Assembly (NCBI RefSeq): GCF_012935325.2
Contig: NZ_JABBYG020000003.1
Location: forward strand, 248,001-312,000
Direction: 5' to 3'
From: Paenibacillus sp. PL91
Lineage (GTDB): Bacteria > Bacillota > Bacilli > Paenibacillales > Paenibacillaceae
DNA length: 64,000 nt
Shown here: piece by piece, positions 8,274 through 16,833 of the stretch
Numbering within the stretch: position 1 is the first letter of the stretch
How the letters are laid out: every line of letters begins with the position of its first letter
Notes under the pieces: generated by a model
What the model was told of the DNA's origin: nothing
The model's database searches: none
The model's input: only the letters and a program-made list of their open reading frames with translations
Made by a program: the position numbers and the translations under genes

Positions 8274-9466
8274 TATAGAAATTTCCCTTTACGCAATACG
8301 AGCGGAATGCCGCCGATGATGAACAGGTAACGCAGGTCGATCGCTTTCTTCAACCATGCTGCTACGCGGCCTTTATATTTTTTGCCGAACGCGATGCCGA
8401 TTGCTTCGCCTTTGCCAAGGGATGCAACTGTTCCTTTGTTGCTGAACGTGAAGCTCTTCGGCGGCTGATTGCGAATCGATGCAACCAGGTTATGCGCGCA
8501 AACGACGCCTTGCTGCATCGCGATTTGAGCAGTCGGCGGGTATGGACGCCCTTCCGGGTTGAACATCAGCGAGTTGTCGCCAACGATGTAGATGTTGTCA
8601 TTGCCAGGAACGCGTAGGAATTCATCGACCTTCACACGGCCGCGCATCGTTTCGAAGCCAGCCTCTTCAATGAGGCGGTTGCCGCGAATACCACCGGTCC
8701 AAATGACGGTAGCCGATTTGATTTCTTCGCCTTCGCCGACAACTACACCCTCAGGCGAGCATTCTTTGATGGCCGTGCCAATGCGGAACGTAACACCCTT
8801 CTTCGTCAATACGTCCATGCCGTATTCAACAAGCTCAGGATCGAAGCCAGGAAGCGCCGTAGGAGCCGCTTCGATATTGTAGATTTTCACAAGACCCGGA
8901 TCAACGTCGAATTGCTTGCACAGCTCAGGGATACGGTCAGACAGCTCGCCGACAAACTCGATGCCTGTGAAGCCTGCGCCGCCAACGACAAACGTCAAAT
9001 AATCCGTACGGTGAGGCTCACGCTTGTAACGGGCAAATTGGTATTCAATATGTTCGCGGATCAAGCGAACCGAGTTAATGCTGCGGATGTTCATGGCATG
9101 CTCGCCAAGGCCCGGAATACCGAAGGTTTCAGGCTCGCCGCCAAGGCCGATAACCAAATAATCGTAAGACAGCGTGCCGTCCTCGAGAATGACTTTTTTA
9201 TCCTGCGGACGAATTTGAACGACTGTCGATTTCACGAAGTCGATTTTAAATTCGTCAATCAATTTAGAGATGCTTACACGGGCATTTTCCGGATTGTCCG
9301 TGCCTGCAGCCGGCATATGAAGATGTGTCGTAATATAGTGGTAGTCATGTTTATTGACTAAAGTAACGTCAGCTTCATTGTAATTTAATTCTTTTTGCAA
9401 ACGAAGCGCAGTCAAAACGCCGCCGTACCCTGCGCCAAGAATGACGATTTTAGGTATGTTGCTCAT
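8273..9466 (-). CDS. ndh: type II NADH dehydrogenase (NDH-2)
   Basis: A 397-residue flavoprotein that passes electrons from NADH to menaquinone without pumping protons. The N-terminal FAD-binding Rossmann motif is VILGAGYGGVLTALRL (about residues 8-23), and the NADH-binding motif is FVVGGAGFTGIEFVGELSD (about 160-178). Near the C-terminus are the FAD-contacting NIYIVGDNSLMF and the quinone-site type segment PPTAQIAMQQG. The C-terminal amphipathic and hydrophobic helix (DLRYLFIIGGIPLVLRKGKF) is the usual membrane anchor. It is closest in style to B. subtilis YumB/Ndh. A near-perfect Rex operator lies 44 bases upstream of the start codon, so expression should follow the NADH/NAD+ ratio. Confidence 0.93.
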   Translation of the reverse strand: MSNIPKIVILGAGYGGVLTALRLQKELNYNEADVTLVNKHDYHYITTHLHMPAAGTDNPENARVSISKLIDEFKIDFVKSTVVQIRPQDKKVILEDGTLSYDYLVIGLGGEPETFGIPGLGEHAMNIRSINSVRLIREHIEYQFARYKREPHRTDYLTFVVGGAGFTGIEFVGELSDRIPELCKQFDVDPGLVKIYNIEAAPTALPGFDPELVEYGMDVLTKKGVTFRIGTAIKECSPEGVVVGEGEEIKSATVIWTGGIRGNRLIEEAGFETMRGRVKVDEFLRVPGNDNIYIVGDNSLMFNPEGRPYPPTAQIAMQQGVVCAHNLVASIRNQPPKSFTFSNKGTVASLGKGEAIGIAFGKKYKGRVAAWLKKAIDLRYLFIIGGIPLVLRKGKFL

Positions 9467-9509
9467 CGTTTAATCCCATCCATTCCTAATTTATCTTTGT
9501 AGTTGTACA

Positions 9510-9527
9510 TTGTGAAAAATTACACAA
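9510..9527. promoter_or_regulatory. Rex operator upstream of ndh
   Basis: TTGTGAAAAATTACACAA matches the Rex consensus TTGTGAA-N4-TTCACAA with one mismatch. It lies in the ndh leader or promoter region, where Rex is known to act in Bacillales. The rest of the 320-base divergent interval (to 9788) is AT-rich; no clear -35/-10 pair for yumC was resolved. Confidence 0.8.
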
Positions 9528-9803
9528 GCTAAACCGAAATATAATAATTGTAAGTTCAGTGTGTTCTATTTAAAGCGTTCTTATCAATGAATCGCTTGCG
9601 AATAAGCAACAGTTTTCGTTACCTTTTGCAACCAGTCCCGTGCATACATACATCAGAAATTTTACATAGTTTTAAGTAAAAGTTCAAGGGCAAAATATAC
9701 GAAATTGTTTAGAACTCTATACAAATTAATCATTTCCTTCTTCATCTGTGAAAGTTTATAATAAAAAACATATAGCTTAGCTTATAAAGTGGAGGTGGCT
9801 TCA

Positions 9804-10805
9804 TTGTCTAACGCCTTAACAGCCGAAAACCCCGTCGATATCATTATCATCGGTGGTGGCCCTGCTGGATTGTTCGCTGCTTTCTATGGCGGTATGCGCC
9901 AAGCGTCAGTCAAACTTATTGAGAGCATGCCCCAGCTTGGCGGACAGCTCGCAGCGCTTTACCCTGAAAAATATATTTACGACGTTGCTGGTTTTCCGAA
10001 GGTTACGGCTCAAGAGCTGGTTGACCGACTCAAGGAGCAGCTCGATCATTTCAAACCGGAGATTTGTCTGGAAGAGAAGGTAACGAACGTCATCAAGCAT
10101 GATGAGCGCCTCTTTGAAATTATAACAGACAAAACCAAACATTATGCTAAAGCGGTAATCATTACTGCTGGAGTTGGCGCATTTGAGCCGCGACGTTTAG
10201 AACTGCCGGAGGCCGCTCGATTCGAGAAAAAAAACCTACATTATTTTGTCGGCGATTTGCAGCGTTTTAAAGGGCAAAAGGTACTCGTTAGCGGTGGAGG
10301 CGATTCGGCTGTAGATTGGTCGCTTATGCTCGAGCCTATTGCAGAGAGCGTGACGCTGATCCATCGCCGTGATAAATTCCGCGCGCATGAGCACAGCGTG
10401 CAGAACCTCATGAACTCGAGCGTAAACGTGCTTACGCCAAAGGAAATTACGGCGCTTCATGGCGAGGAGTACATTAATAGGGTTACATTAACGGATATTA
10501 AAACAGCGGAAGCGACCGAGTTGGATGTTGATGCCGTCATCGTTAACTTTGGCTTCATCTCATCTCTAGGGCCGATAGCAGAATGGGGTATCGATATTCA
10601 AGGCGGCTCCATCATCGTGGATACTCGGATGGAAACAAACATTTCGGGTATATTCGCGGCAGGCGACGTTACGACTTATCCGGGTAAGCTCAAGCTTATC
10701 GCTGTAGGCTTCGGAGAGGCTCCGACCGCCATTAACAATGCGAAGGTGTATGTAGATCCTAGCGCAAAGCTGTCGCCTGGCCACAGCAGCAATATGAAGC
10801 TTTAA
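9804..10805 (+). CDS. yumC: ferredoxin--NADP(+) reductase, thioredoxin-reductase-like type
   Basis: A flavoenzyme of about 333 residues that exchanges electrons between NADPH and ferredoxin or flavodoxin. The FAD motif [20 protein letters not shown] (about residues 12-31) and the NADPH motif [17 protein letters not shown] (about 160-176) are intact. No redox-active CxxC lies between them, which separates it from thioredoxin reductase. The C-terminal [21 protein letters not shown] is typical of the YumC type. I place the start at the TTG at 9804, which has GGAGG 8 bases upstream; an in-frame GTG at 9789 overlaps that ribosome site and is unlikely. The gene is divergent from ndh across a Rex-site-containing region. 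Confidence 0.92.
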   Translation: MSNALTAENPVDIIIIGGGPAGLFAAFYGGMRQASVKLIESMPQLGGQLAALYPEKYIYDVAGFPKVTAQELVDRLKEQLDHFKPEICLEEKVTNVIKHDERLFEIITDKTKHYAKAVIITAGVGAFEPRRLELPEAARFEKKNLHYFVGDLQRFKGQKVLVSGGGDSAVDWSLMLEPIAESVTLIHRRDKFRAHEHSVQNLMNSSVNVLTPKEITALHGEEYINRVTLTDIKTAEATELDVDAVIVNFGFISSLGPIAEWGIDIQGGSIIVDTRMETNISGIFAAGDVTTYPGKLKLIAVGFGEAPTAINNAKVYVDPSAKLSPGHSSNMKL

Positions 10806-10841
10806 TTCATTCCACATAAATTTCTTTTAAAAAAATAACAA

Positions 10842-10920
10842 AAGGGTATCCTAATCTTGGCTCATTCAATTCATGCACCTACTGCATACATATGCAAGGT
10901 GTGCCAAGGAGGATACCCTT
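10842..10920 (+). promoter_or_regulatory. long hairpin leader that buries a Shine-Dalgarno sequence
   Basis: Nested arms: AAGGGTATCCT (10842-10852) with AGGATACCCTT (10910-10920); TTGGC (10857-10861) with GCCAA (10903-10907); GCACCT (10875-10880) with AGGTGT (10897-10902); TGCATA with TATGCA (10883-10896). The ribosome site AAGGAGG (10906-10912) lies in the closing stem, 8 bases before the ATG at 10921. No T-run follows, so it looks like a translational switch more than a terminator for yumC, though both are possible. Confidence 0.6.
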
Positions 10921-11160
10921 ATGTTTTGTCCGGTCTGCAACGGAATTCAATCTCTGCATATTAGCTGCTCCTCTTGCAATGGCGCAATTGTAGATTGTGG
11001 TCGTTCATCTGATCTAACAGGTCCTTATGCTCCCTACGAGCAGATCGAAGTCGAGCCGCTGATAAGTGATGTGCAAGTACAGGAATCTTCATCCTGCAAG
11101 CATCTTCTATATTGCTCGACCTGCAAGCAAACAACCGAAATTTCGGTTACGGAATGGTAA
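10921..11160 (+). CDS. small cysteine-rich (zinc-ribbon-like) protein
   Basis: A 79-residue protein with two cysteine pairs near the start, MFCPVCNG and CSSCNG (about residues 3-6 and 17-20), and a second cluster near the end, CKHLLYCSTCKQ (about 59-70). The spacing suggests one or two structural zinc sites. No enzyme motif is seen and I do not recognise the family. The start at 10921 is preferred over upstream in-frame ATGs because of the AAGGAGG at 10906-10912. That site lies inside the long hairpin described separately, so translation should need unfolding of the leader. It follows yumC in the same direction by 115 bases. Confidence 0.65.
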   Translation: MFCPVCNGIQSLHISCSSCNGAIVDCGRSSDLTGPYAPYEQIEVEPLISDVQVQESSSCKHLLYCSTCKQTTEISVTEW

Positions 11161-11192
11161 TCATGTTGACGGGACAAAGGCTTTGACTTGCG

Positions 11193-11336
11193 TTAGGCGG
11201 TAATTTTGACGGCATCTGGATTCAGGCGCCTGCGCTTTATTTCGATAGCTAACATTCGAATAAATTCTTGCTCTAATTCAAATTGAATAGCTGCATAATA
11301 AGTGTCTACTAACATTTCGTCAGACAGTAGCTCCAT
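11193..11336 (-). CDS. sda: sporulation checkpoint inhibitor Sda
   Basis: A 47-residue protein: LSDEMLVDTYYAAIQ, then LEQEFIRMLAIEIKRRRL. This is the Sda helical-hairpin pattern (B. subtilis Sda reads LSDELLIESYFKA ... FIELIENEIKRRSL). Sda binds the dimerisation/phosphotransfer domain of sporulation kinases and blocks phosphorelay activation when replication is impaired or in progress. The two halves form antiparallel helices. The start ATG has GAAAGGG 8 bases upstream. A cluster of DnaA boxes lies about 80-180 bases upstream, as in B. subtilis, where DnaA drives sda. The gene is short and would be missed by length-filtered gene callers. Confidence 0.93.
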   Translation of the reverse strand: MELLSDEMLVDTYYAAIQFELEQEFIRMLAIEIKRRRLNPDAVKITA

Positions 11337-11415
11337 ACTACACACCCTTTCTTCCATCCTTTGGTTAATTCTTAATTATAGTAGCATGGCACTAATAGAA
11401 GGACAACAGTCCTAG

Positions 11416-11514
11416 TTATTCACAAGATGTTGTGGATACGATGTGCACAGTGTGTGTATACACTTCGAACAATGAGTAAAATCAGGGTGGATAATGTGGA
11501 TATAGTTATCCACA
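11416..11514. promoter_or_regulatory. DnaA-box cluster upstream of sda
   Basis: Five matches to TTATNCACA within 99 bases: TTATTCACA (11416-11424), and on the other strand GTATCCACA (11431-11439), TTATCCACC (11486-11494) and ATATCCACA (11495-11503), then the perfect TTATCCACA (11506-11514). The first and last are exact and the others have one mismatch. DnaA-ATP is known to control sda from such a cluster in B. subtilis. The remaining 11515-11625 is AT-rich with no other feature seen. Confidence 0.8.
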
Positions 11515-11626
11515 GACCGTTTTTACAACATCTCAATAAAAAACTTTAATCGCAATCTATGAATCTATTAATGGAATATATTGACGCCATTCCCTTTTTC
11601 CATCGCTAGAATGCTTTCATTTGCAT

Positions 11627-11648
11627 AAAAAAAGCCCCCAAAGGGGCT
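11627..11648 (-). terminator. terminator of the phosphoesterase gene
   Basis: AGCCCC (11633-11638) and GGGGCT (11643-11648) form a short GC stem with a 4-base loop. Seven A residues precede it on the plus strand and become the T-run on the minus strand. Confidence 0.85.
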
Positions 11649-11661
11649 GAAGATTGCTAGA

Positions 11662-12501
11662 TTATTTTTGTAGTTTCACTTCATACCGCTCTTTATCGAT
11701 CCATGAGGAAGTCACAAAATCTCTGCCGCGCACGATAACCTTATCCTCGTAAACGTCAACGTAATAGCCTTGGCTGCCCTCTTTGTACTCATCCGCATTC
11801 GTCCATAAATAAGCAACGGAAGCAGCATTAAATAGGGTTGCTGTTATTCCTTTCCCTTCAAAGCATGCATGCCCCGCTTCCAGCTCCCAATGCGTATGCC
11901 CGTTAAACATAATCGTTTGAGGATGTTTAGCTAGAATCGCCTTCAGCTCTTCATCTTGTATTACGCCATGCCAGCCTTGCCCTTCGAGTGAGCCGGCAAC
12001 CGTATCCTTCAGCGGCTGATGCAGAAAAACAAACACCGGCTTTGAAGAGGAGGCATCCTCGCCAAGCTTCCGATCAAGCCATGCGAGCTGCTCTTCCGTC
12101 AAATAAGCAAAATCCTTCAAGCCGCCTTGCTCAGATCCAAGAAATATAAAATGATAGCCCTGCAGCCATTTATCATAATAAGCGCCATTCATGCCCGTAT
12201 AGGATTCATAGAGCTTAAGCTGGCTGCTCCAATCGCCAAGAAATAGATCATGATTGCCAAACGTGAACTGCATATCCGGCAGCCCGGCCTTGCAAGCTTC
12301 CCAAATGCGAACGAATTCTGCATACTCGGCTCGAAGCCCGTGATCCGTTACGTCTCCGACATGCATAATGCCTATGCTATTTGTCGAATGGGCGGCAATA
12401 TCAAGCAGCGCTTGCTCCAAATGCCTGTTATAAATATGATCCCGCTCGGTTGTGACATGGGTGTCTGTTATAACCTGAAAGCTAATGATGGGGGACTGCA
12501 T
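11662..12501 (-). CDS. calcineurin-like metallophosphoesterase
   Basis: A 279-residue cytoplasmic enzyme with the complete metal-binding signature of the family: VITDTHV (about residue 10), MHVGDVTDHG (about 46), FTFGNHDLF (about 80), FLHQPL (about 155) and MFNGHTHWE (about 195). It belongs to the CpdA/Icc-like group, whose members cleave phosphodiesters or phosphomonoesters, but the substrate is not predictable. There is no signal peptide. It is the last gene before a terminator and sits 28 bases after the SMR exporter gene, so it may be cotranscribed with the HAD phosphatase and exporter upstream. The start ATG is preceded by GGGAGAGGAA-type sequence. Confidence 0.85.
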   Translation of the reverse strand: MQSPIISFQVITDTHVTTERDHIYNRHLEQALLDIAAHSTNSIGIMHVGDVTDHGLRAEYAEFVRIWEACKAGLPDMQFTFGNHDLFLGDWSSQLKLYESYTGMNGAYYDKWLQGYHFIFLGSEQGGLKDFAYLTEEQLAWLDRKLGEDASSSKPVFVFLHQPLKDTVAGSLEGQGWHGVIQDEELKAILAKHPQTIMFNGHTHWELEAGHACFEGKGITATLFNAASVAYLWTNADEYKEGSQGYYVDVYEDKVIVRGRDFVTSSWIDKERYEVKLQK

Positions 12502-12529
12502 CTTATTCCTCTCCCGTTCTTCCTAATAA

Positions 12530-12871
12530 TTAATGGTTTTTTACACTCATATTCAAGCCCACGACTCCAACTACGATAACGACGATCCACAGCAGCGAGG
12601 AGAGGGGAAGCTTCTCATGAAAAATGATAAAGCTAACCATCGTAATAAGGATGATGCCAATACCTGACCAAATCGCATACGCAACGCTCACATTCATATA
12701 AGAGAGCGCGAAGTTCAGCATCGTAAAGCTGGCTCCATAAAATAAAAACATAAGCACAGACGGCCAAAATCGCGAGAAGCCCGCCGAATATTTCATCGAG
12801 ACGGTTCCCGACAGCTCAAGCACGATTGCAAGCAGCAGAAATGTCCAGCCCCAGCCCATTTCAGTCTTCAT
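12530..12871 (-). CDS. small multidrug resistance (SMR) family transporter
   Basis: A 113-residue protein with four hydrophobic helices (about residues 8-26, 34-54, 62-82, 88-108). The essential membrane Glu of the family is present in LAIVLELSGTVSMKYS (Glu about residue 19), and the YAIWSGIGI motif lies in helix 3. SMR proteins work as antiparallel dimers that exchange protons for cationic or guanidinium-type substrates; the substrate here is unknown. The start is at 12871, with GAGGAG 8 bases upstream. The gene overlaps the end of the HAD gene by 11 bases, so it is translationally coupled to it. SMR genes often come in pairs; this one is single. Confidence 0.9.
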   Translation of the reverse strand: MKTEMGWGWTFLLLAIVLELSGTVSMKYSAGFSRFWPSVLMFLFYGASFTMLNFALSYMNVSVAYAIWSGIGIILITMVSFIIFHEKLPLSSLLWIVVIVVGVVGLNMSVKNH

Positions 12872-13664
12872 GCGCTTGTCTCCTCATACTTAACTGCGAG
12901 TAAGAACTAATTACTTCGTTGGCGTTTGGAAGCAGTTGATGGGTGCTGCCGCCCTCCGCTGTGTCAGCGATGCCGACCGTTACAGCGGCTCCTGCCGCGA
13001 GCCCCATCCGCATATCCCCATTCGTATCGCCAATTATCGCTGCCTCAGAGCAGTCGATAGCCAGCTCCCGGCACGCAAGCTCAAGCATATCTGGGAAAGG
13101 CTTGCCCCTCTCTACCAGATCATTGCCGATCACAACATCAAAATAGGCTCGAATGCCAAGCCATTCCAAATGCATGTTTGCAGCCTCTGTTTCATCTGCC
13201 GTGACAACGCCAAGCTTAATGCCATGCTCCTTGCAGCTCTTCAGAAAATCAATGCTGCCTGGGAGCGGACGAGCTGGGCGCAAGCGCTCCAGCTCAATAT
13301 CCGCGTGCTTCTTGCAGTGCTGAACAAGCTCCATCGCTTCGGCCCATGACAAGCCTTCGCTGTATAACTGCCAAGCCACTACAGCGTACAAGTCCTGCAT
13401 CGTCCCCATAGCTAGCGGGCCATTGCGATCATAATCGATGACTCTGTTGTTAATGTCATGCTTCGTTCCCCAAAGGGTAGCAATTCGATCTGGTTGAAGG
13501 GTGATCCCTCGACGCTTTAGCTGTTGCTCCAATTCACTAAATACAGACTCGCTCCAGCAGCCCCACATCGCGATAAAGTCGAGCAGCGTCCCATCCTTAT
13601 CGAACAAGATGCCCGCCACCTTGTATGCTCGATTGTTTATCATTAAGTCAGGCATATGATTCAT
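12861..13664 (-). CDS. HAD-superfamily phosphatase (phosphoglycolate-phosphatase-like)
   Basis: A 267-residue hydrolase with the HAD motifs in order: motif I ILFDKDGTLLD (about residues 19-29, nucleophile and acid/base Asp), motif II GVVTADET (about 157), a Lys in RGKPFPD (about 190) and motif IV IIGDTNGDMRMGLAAGA (about 215). The insertion after motif I is helical, consistent with a C1-cap member of the phosphoglycolate phosphatase group. The substrate is unknown. GGAG is only 2 bases from the ATG at 13664 and 11 from the ATG at 13655, so the shorter start is possible. It directly follows the ABC binding-protein gene and overlaps the SMR gene. Confidence 0.85.
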   Translation of the reverse strand: MNHMPDLMINNRAYKVAGILFDKDGTLLDFIAMWGCWSESVFSELEQQLKRRGITLQPDRIATLWGTKHDINNRVIDYDRNGPLAMGTMQDLYAVVAWQLYSEGLSWAEAMELVQHCKKHADIELERLRPARPLPGSIDFLKSCKEHGIKLGVVTADETEAANMHLEWLGIRAYFDVVIGNDLVERGKPFPDMLELACRELAIDCSEAAIIGDTNGDMRMGLAAGAAVTVGIADTAEGGSTHQLLPNANEVISSYSQLSMRRQAHED

Positions 13665-13669
13665 CGCTC

Positions 13670-15022
13670 CTATTTCAATCTGTCGAGCTCCTTCTGCGCC
13701 GTTTCCTTTGCTTCTTTGAGCGCTTGCTCGGCAGAAAGATTCCCGATTTGTACTTTATCCGCTGCAATTTTGAGTGCATCGTTAATCTTGCCGCCTGTCG
13801 GATCCTGGAATGGCGCAGATGCATGGGCAGCCTGCATGAGCGGCACTTTAATTTGAGGATTTTTCTCGCTGAATGCTTTATATTCTTCGTCCTCCAGCGC
13901 GGATGACCGAACTGCGATATAACCTGTGCTGATGGACCACGATGCTGTATTTTCTGTTTTCGAGAAGAAGGTCAGCCATTTGTATGCAGCAGCCTTTTGC
14001 TCTTCACTCACGCCAGCCGGTATGCCTGCCATAATTGCAGATGCCACCGGCTTCCCTGCGCCAATGCCGTCCCAGCCCGGCTGCTCCATTGCTGCCACGA
14101 TATTGAAGTCCAAATCGCCTTGGTCGCCGCTTGAGCCGATATAGCCTGCGGCTTGGCCTTTCATCACATCGTCGATCGTTTTATACCAGTACTCCCAGCC
14201 TTGTCCGCCAGAGTGGATCGTCATTATTTGATCTTCATGAATCCATTTGCGGAACAGCTCCCACGTCTCAATCCATTCCGGTGAGTCGATCATAACCGTT
14301 TTGCCGTCTTCGCTAAGAACAGTGCCTCCCTTACTAAATACGGCGTCCATCATATTTTCCCTGCCCCACATCGGCTCCCATCCGTAAAAACTTGTTTTGC
14401 CGCCAGCTTTAACCGTCATCTTCGTTGCGGCAGCCGCCAAGCCTTCCCATGTCTTGAAATCGTCCGGCGTTAATCCGCTCTTCTCAAGCGCGTCCTTGCG
14501 GTAATACATCACTTGCGTCGTGCCGTACATCGGGAGGAAAAATTGTTTTCCGTCCAGCTGGCCTTGCTCAAGGAACGTTTGTACAAAATCTTCTTTATTA
14601 AAAGCAGCGTCAGCAGCGATCAAATCGCTCATATCGGCGAATAGCCCTTTTTTAGCCCAATTCATATTGGAGGAAAGAACGGCAGCGGGGGGCTGCTTGG
14701 CCGCAATCGCAGCCTGCAGCTTCTGTTCCGTTTCAGAGTAATCCGCTTGAGCGATCCCTTTAACGGTTACCTCGTCCTGGGAGCTGTTGAACAATTCGAT
14801 TTTTTCTTTCATCGTATCGCCAAGCTTGCCGCCAAGCCCATACCAAAACTCAATCGTCACGGGCTCCTTCGGGGCAGGCGCTACAGCCGCATCAGCGGTT
14901 GCGCTGGCGCCGCTATCCGCATTTGAATTTGCATTGCCCGAGCTTTGTCCGCAAGCTGCAAGTAACGCGAAGCATGATACCATCATGAGAGCCAAGCCTT
15001 GTTTCATTTTCAACATTGTCAT
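13670..15022 (-). CDS. ABC transporter extracellular solute-binding lipoprotein (UgpB-like)
   Basis: A lipoprotein of about 450 residues. The signal peptide ends at lipobox LLAAC (Cys about residue 24) and is followed by a Ser/Asn/Ala-rich linker. The mature domain begins VTIEFWYGLGGKLGDTM, the standard opening of family-1 carbohydrate-binding proteins, and includes FFLPMYGTTQVMYYRKDALEKSG (hinge region) and a late WLTFFSKTE motif. The closest familiar group is glycerol-3-phosphate/sugar-binding UgpB. The start at 15022 has GGAGG 5 bases upstream; the frame extends 4 codons further. It is the last gene of a permease-permease-binding-protein set; no ATPase is encoded nearby, so a shared MsmX/UgpC-type ATPase is probably used. 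Confidence 0.85.
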   Translation of the reverse strand: MTMLKMKQGLALMMVSCFALLAACGQSSGNANSNADSGASATADAAVAPAPKEPVTIEFWYGLGGKLGDTMKEKIELFNSSQDEVTVKGIAQADYSETEQKLQAAIAAKQPPAAVLSSNMNWAKKGLFADMSDLIAADAAFNKEDFVQTFLEQGQLDGKQFFLPMYGTTQVMYYRKDALEKSGLTPDDFKTWEGLAAAATKMTVKAGGKTSFYGWEPMWGRENMMDAVFSKGGTVLSEDGKTVMIDSPEWIETWELFRKWIHEDQIMTIHSGGQGWEYWYKTIDDVMKGQAAGYIGSSGDQGDLDFNIVAAMEQPGWDGIGAGKPVASAIMAGIPAGVSEEQKAAAYKWLTFFSKTENTASWSISTGYIAVRSSALEDEEYKAFSEKNPQIKVPLMQAAHASAPFQDPTGGKINDALKIAADKVQIGNLSAEQALKEAKETAQKELDRLK

Positions 15023-15073
15023 TGATTCCTCCACTCAAATTGTGTAAAGCGATAAGCGATTTTCTTGATTGGA

Positions 15074-15916
15074 TTACCCTTTGTTGACGCCAACCGACAT
15101 ATTGAAGCTTTTCATAATCGTCTTCTGCGCAAATAGAAACAGTACGAGCAGTGGTATAATCGTAAATGAGCTCGCCGCCATAATTAGCGGCCATTTCAAC
15201 CCATATGCCCCCCCTTCCACGAAGAAGCTTCTTAGGCCAGCCGATACAAGCTGCAGGTCGGGATTTTTGGTAATCAGCATAGGCCAGAAATAGTTATTAT
15301 AATGCTCAATGAACGTAATAAGAGCGAGCACGATGAAGGAGGAACGCGTAACGGGGACAAGAATCGCCCACAAAATCCGCATGTGCGACGCACCATCGAT
15401 TTGCCCTGCTTCTACCAGCTCATGTGACACTTGCAAAAAGGCTTGCCTGATCAGAAAAATGGAAAACACGCTGACGCAATTGGATAAAATCAGTCCGGCA
15501 TACGAATCCAAAAGCTGCAGCTTTGCCAAAATCATATAGCTCGGCAAGTAAACCGCTGTGCTCGGAATCATGTAGCCAAGCATGATGACAGCCGTGATGG
15601 CCTTCTTCAGCCGAAACCTCATATGCGTCAAGGCATAGGCCATCATCGCTGAATTTAATGCTTGAAGCAGGACGATGACGGAAGCTACAACGATGCTGTT
15701 CGTTAAATAGCGCCAGAACGGCGCCTCTAGCCATGCTTCGAGAAAATGCCCCCACTGCGGAGAGCTCGGCCAAAATGTTGGCGGAAATTGCCAAATTTCA
15801 TCATTTGTTTTGAACGCGCTTGTCATCATCCAATAGAATGGAAATGCCATAATGGCACTGAACAGCAGCAGAAACAAATGCCTGATCGTTCGCTGAAAAA
15901 TATGATTAGCTGGCAT
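15074..15916 (-). CDS. carbohydrate ABC transporter permease (UgpE-like)
   Basis: A permease of about 280 residues with six predicted helices. It has the cytoplasmic EAA loop ELVEAGQIDGASHMRILWAI (about residue 180) that contacts the ATPase, and a MalG/UgpE-type N-terminus (FPFYWMMTSAFKTNDEIW). The open frame reaches 15949 and overlaps the previous gene as TAATG. I prefer the ATG at 15916 because AAGGAGAGGAG precedes it with about 10 bases spacing and the length then matches the family. It pairs with the gene upstream to form a heterodimeric channel for a sugar or sugar phosphate. Confidence 0.87.
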   Translation of the reverse strand: MPANHIFQRTIRHLFLLLFSAIMAFPFYWMMTSAFKTNDEIWQFPPTFWPSSPQWGHFLEAWLEAPFWRYLTNSIVVASVIVLLQALNSAMMAYALTHMRFRLKKAITAVIMLGYMIPSTAVYLPSYMILAKLQLLDSYAGLILSNCVSVFSIFLIRQAFLQVSHELVEAGQIDGASHMRILWAILVPVTRSSFIVLALITFIEHYNNYFWPMLITKNPDLQLVSAGLRSFFVEGGAYGLKWPLIMAASSFTIIPLLVLFLFAQKTIMKSFNMSVGVNKG

Positions 15917-15948
15917 TGCGATAATTCTCCTCTCCTTGCGGCTGACCA

Positions 15949-16833
15949 TTAAGAGCTGTAATGAACCGTTTTACGGCTTATGACAAAGGAAACGATCGAT
16001 AGCAGCATACAGGCAAGCACGAGCACAACCGCCACTGAGGAAGCTTCACCGATGTCAAACGACTCGAATGCCGATTGATAATACATATAAAGAAGCGTTC
16101 TCGTTGAGCCGGCTGGCCCCCCTTGTGTAAGTACATTAATTTGATCGTAGGCTTGCAGTGCCGATATGGTTTGTACAATAAATAGAAAGAAAGTGGTTGG
16201 CGATATTAGCGGTACCGTAATATGCCTAAGCTTGCTCCAGCTTCCCGCTCCGTCGAGCTCGCCTGCCTGCAGCAGCTCGCGCGGGACATTTTGCAAGGCG
16301 ACTAAATAAAACACCATCGTCCAGCCCATCAGCTTCCATATGGTAACGATCAACACGCCCGCAAGCGCCCAGCTCGTATCCTGGAGCCAGCCTATTCCTT
16401 CTAAGCCGAACCAGCGCAGCACCGTATTAGCCATGCCGACCTTTGGCTCGAATATCCAGGACCATACGATAGATACGGCAACCGTTGGCGTAACCCATGG
16501 CGAGAACATGAGCGTGCGGTATACAGCGGAGCCCTTCATCGACCGATTAAGCAGCAGCGCAAGCGCGAGTCCAAGTGCCATAACCGGAAGCACGCTTCCA
16601 ATGCAAAAGAGAACCGTTACGCCAAGCGATTGGTAGAAGGCCGGATTGTCGAACAAATAAAGGTAATTCTCAAAACCAACAAATGTTTTGACCGGACTCA
16701 TAAAGTCCCAATCGGTAAAGCTCAAATAAAAAATCGTTCCGAGCGGGATCAGCCAAAATACGATCAATGGAATCAAAGCCGGCAGCGTAAATAATAGAGC
16801 CTTCCATTCCTTAGCCATATCGCGTTTAATCAT
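15949..16833 (-). CDS. carbohydrate ABC transporter permease (UgpA-like)
   Basis: A 294-residue MalF/UgpA-type permease with about six helices. The opening LLFTLPALIPLIVFWLIPLGTIFYLSFTDWD is the classical first helix plus periplasmic loop of the group, and the EAA loop is VPRELLQAGELDGAGSWSKL (about residue 190). It is the first gene of the three-gene importer. The start is uncertain: an AGGAG abuts the ATG at 16833, and the next ATG (16818) is 15 bases away from it. Divergently, 238 bases away, lies a GbsR-like regulator. The interval is AT-rich and contains a candidate minus-strand -35 TTGAAC near 16900, but no convincing operator. Confidence 0.87.
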   Translation of the reverse strand: MIKRDMAKEWKALLFTLPALIPLIVFWLIPLGTIFYLSFTDWDFMSPVKTFVGFENYLYLFDNPAFYQSLGVTVLFCIGSVLPVMALGLALALLLNRSMKGSAVYRTLMFSPWVTPTVAVSIVWSWIFEPKVGMANTVLRWFGLEGIGWLQDTSWALAGVLIVTIWKLMGWTMVFYLVALQNVPRELLQAGELDGAGSWSKLRHITVPLISPTTFFLFIVQTISALQAYDQINVLTQGGPAGSTRTLLYMYYQSAFESFDIGEASSVAVVLVLACMLLSIVSFVISRKTVHYSS

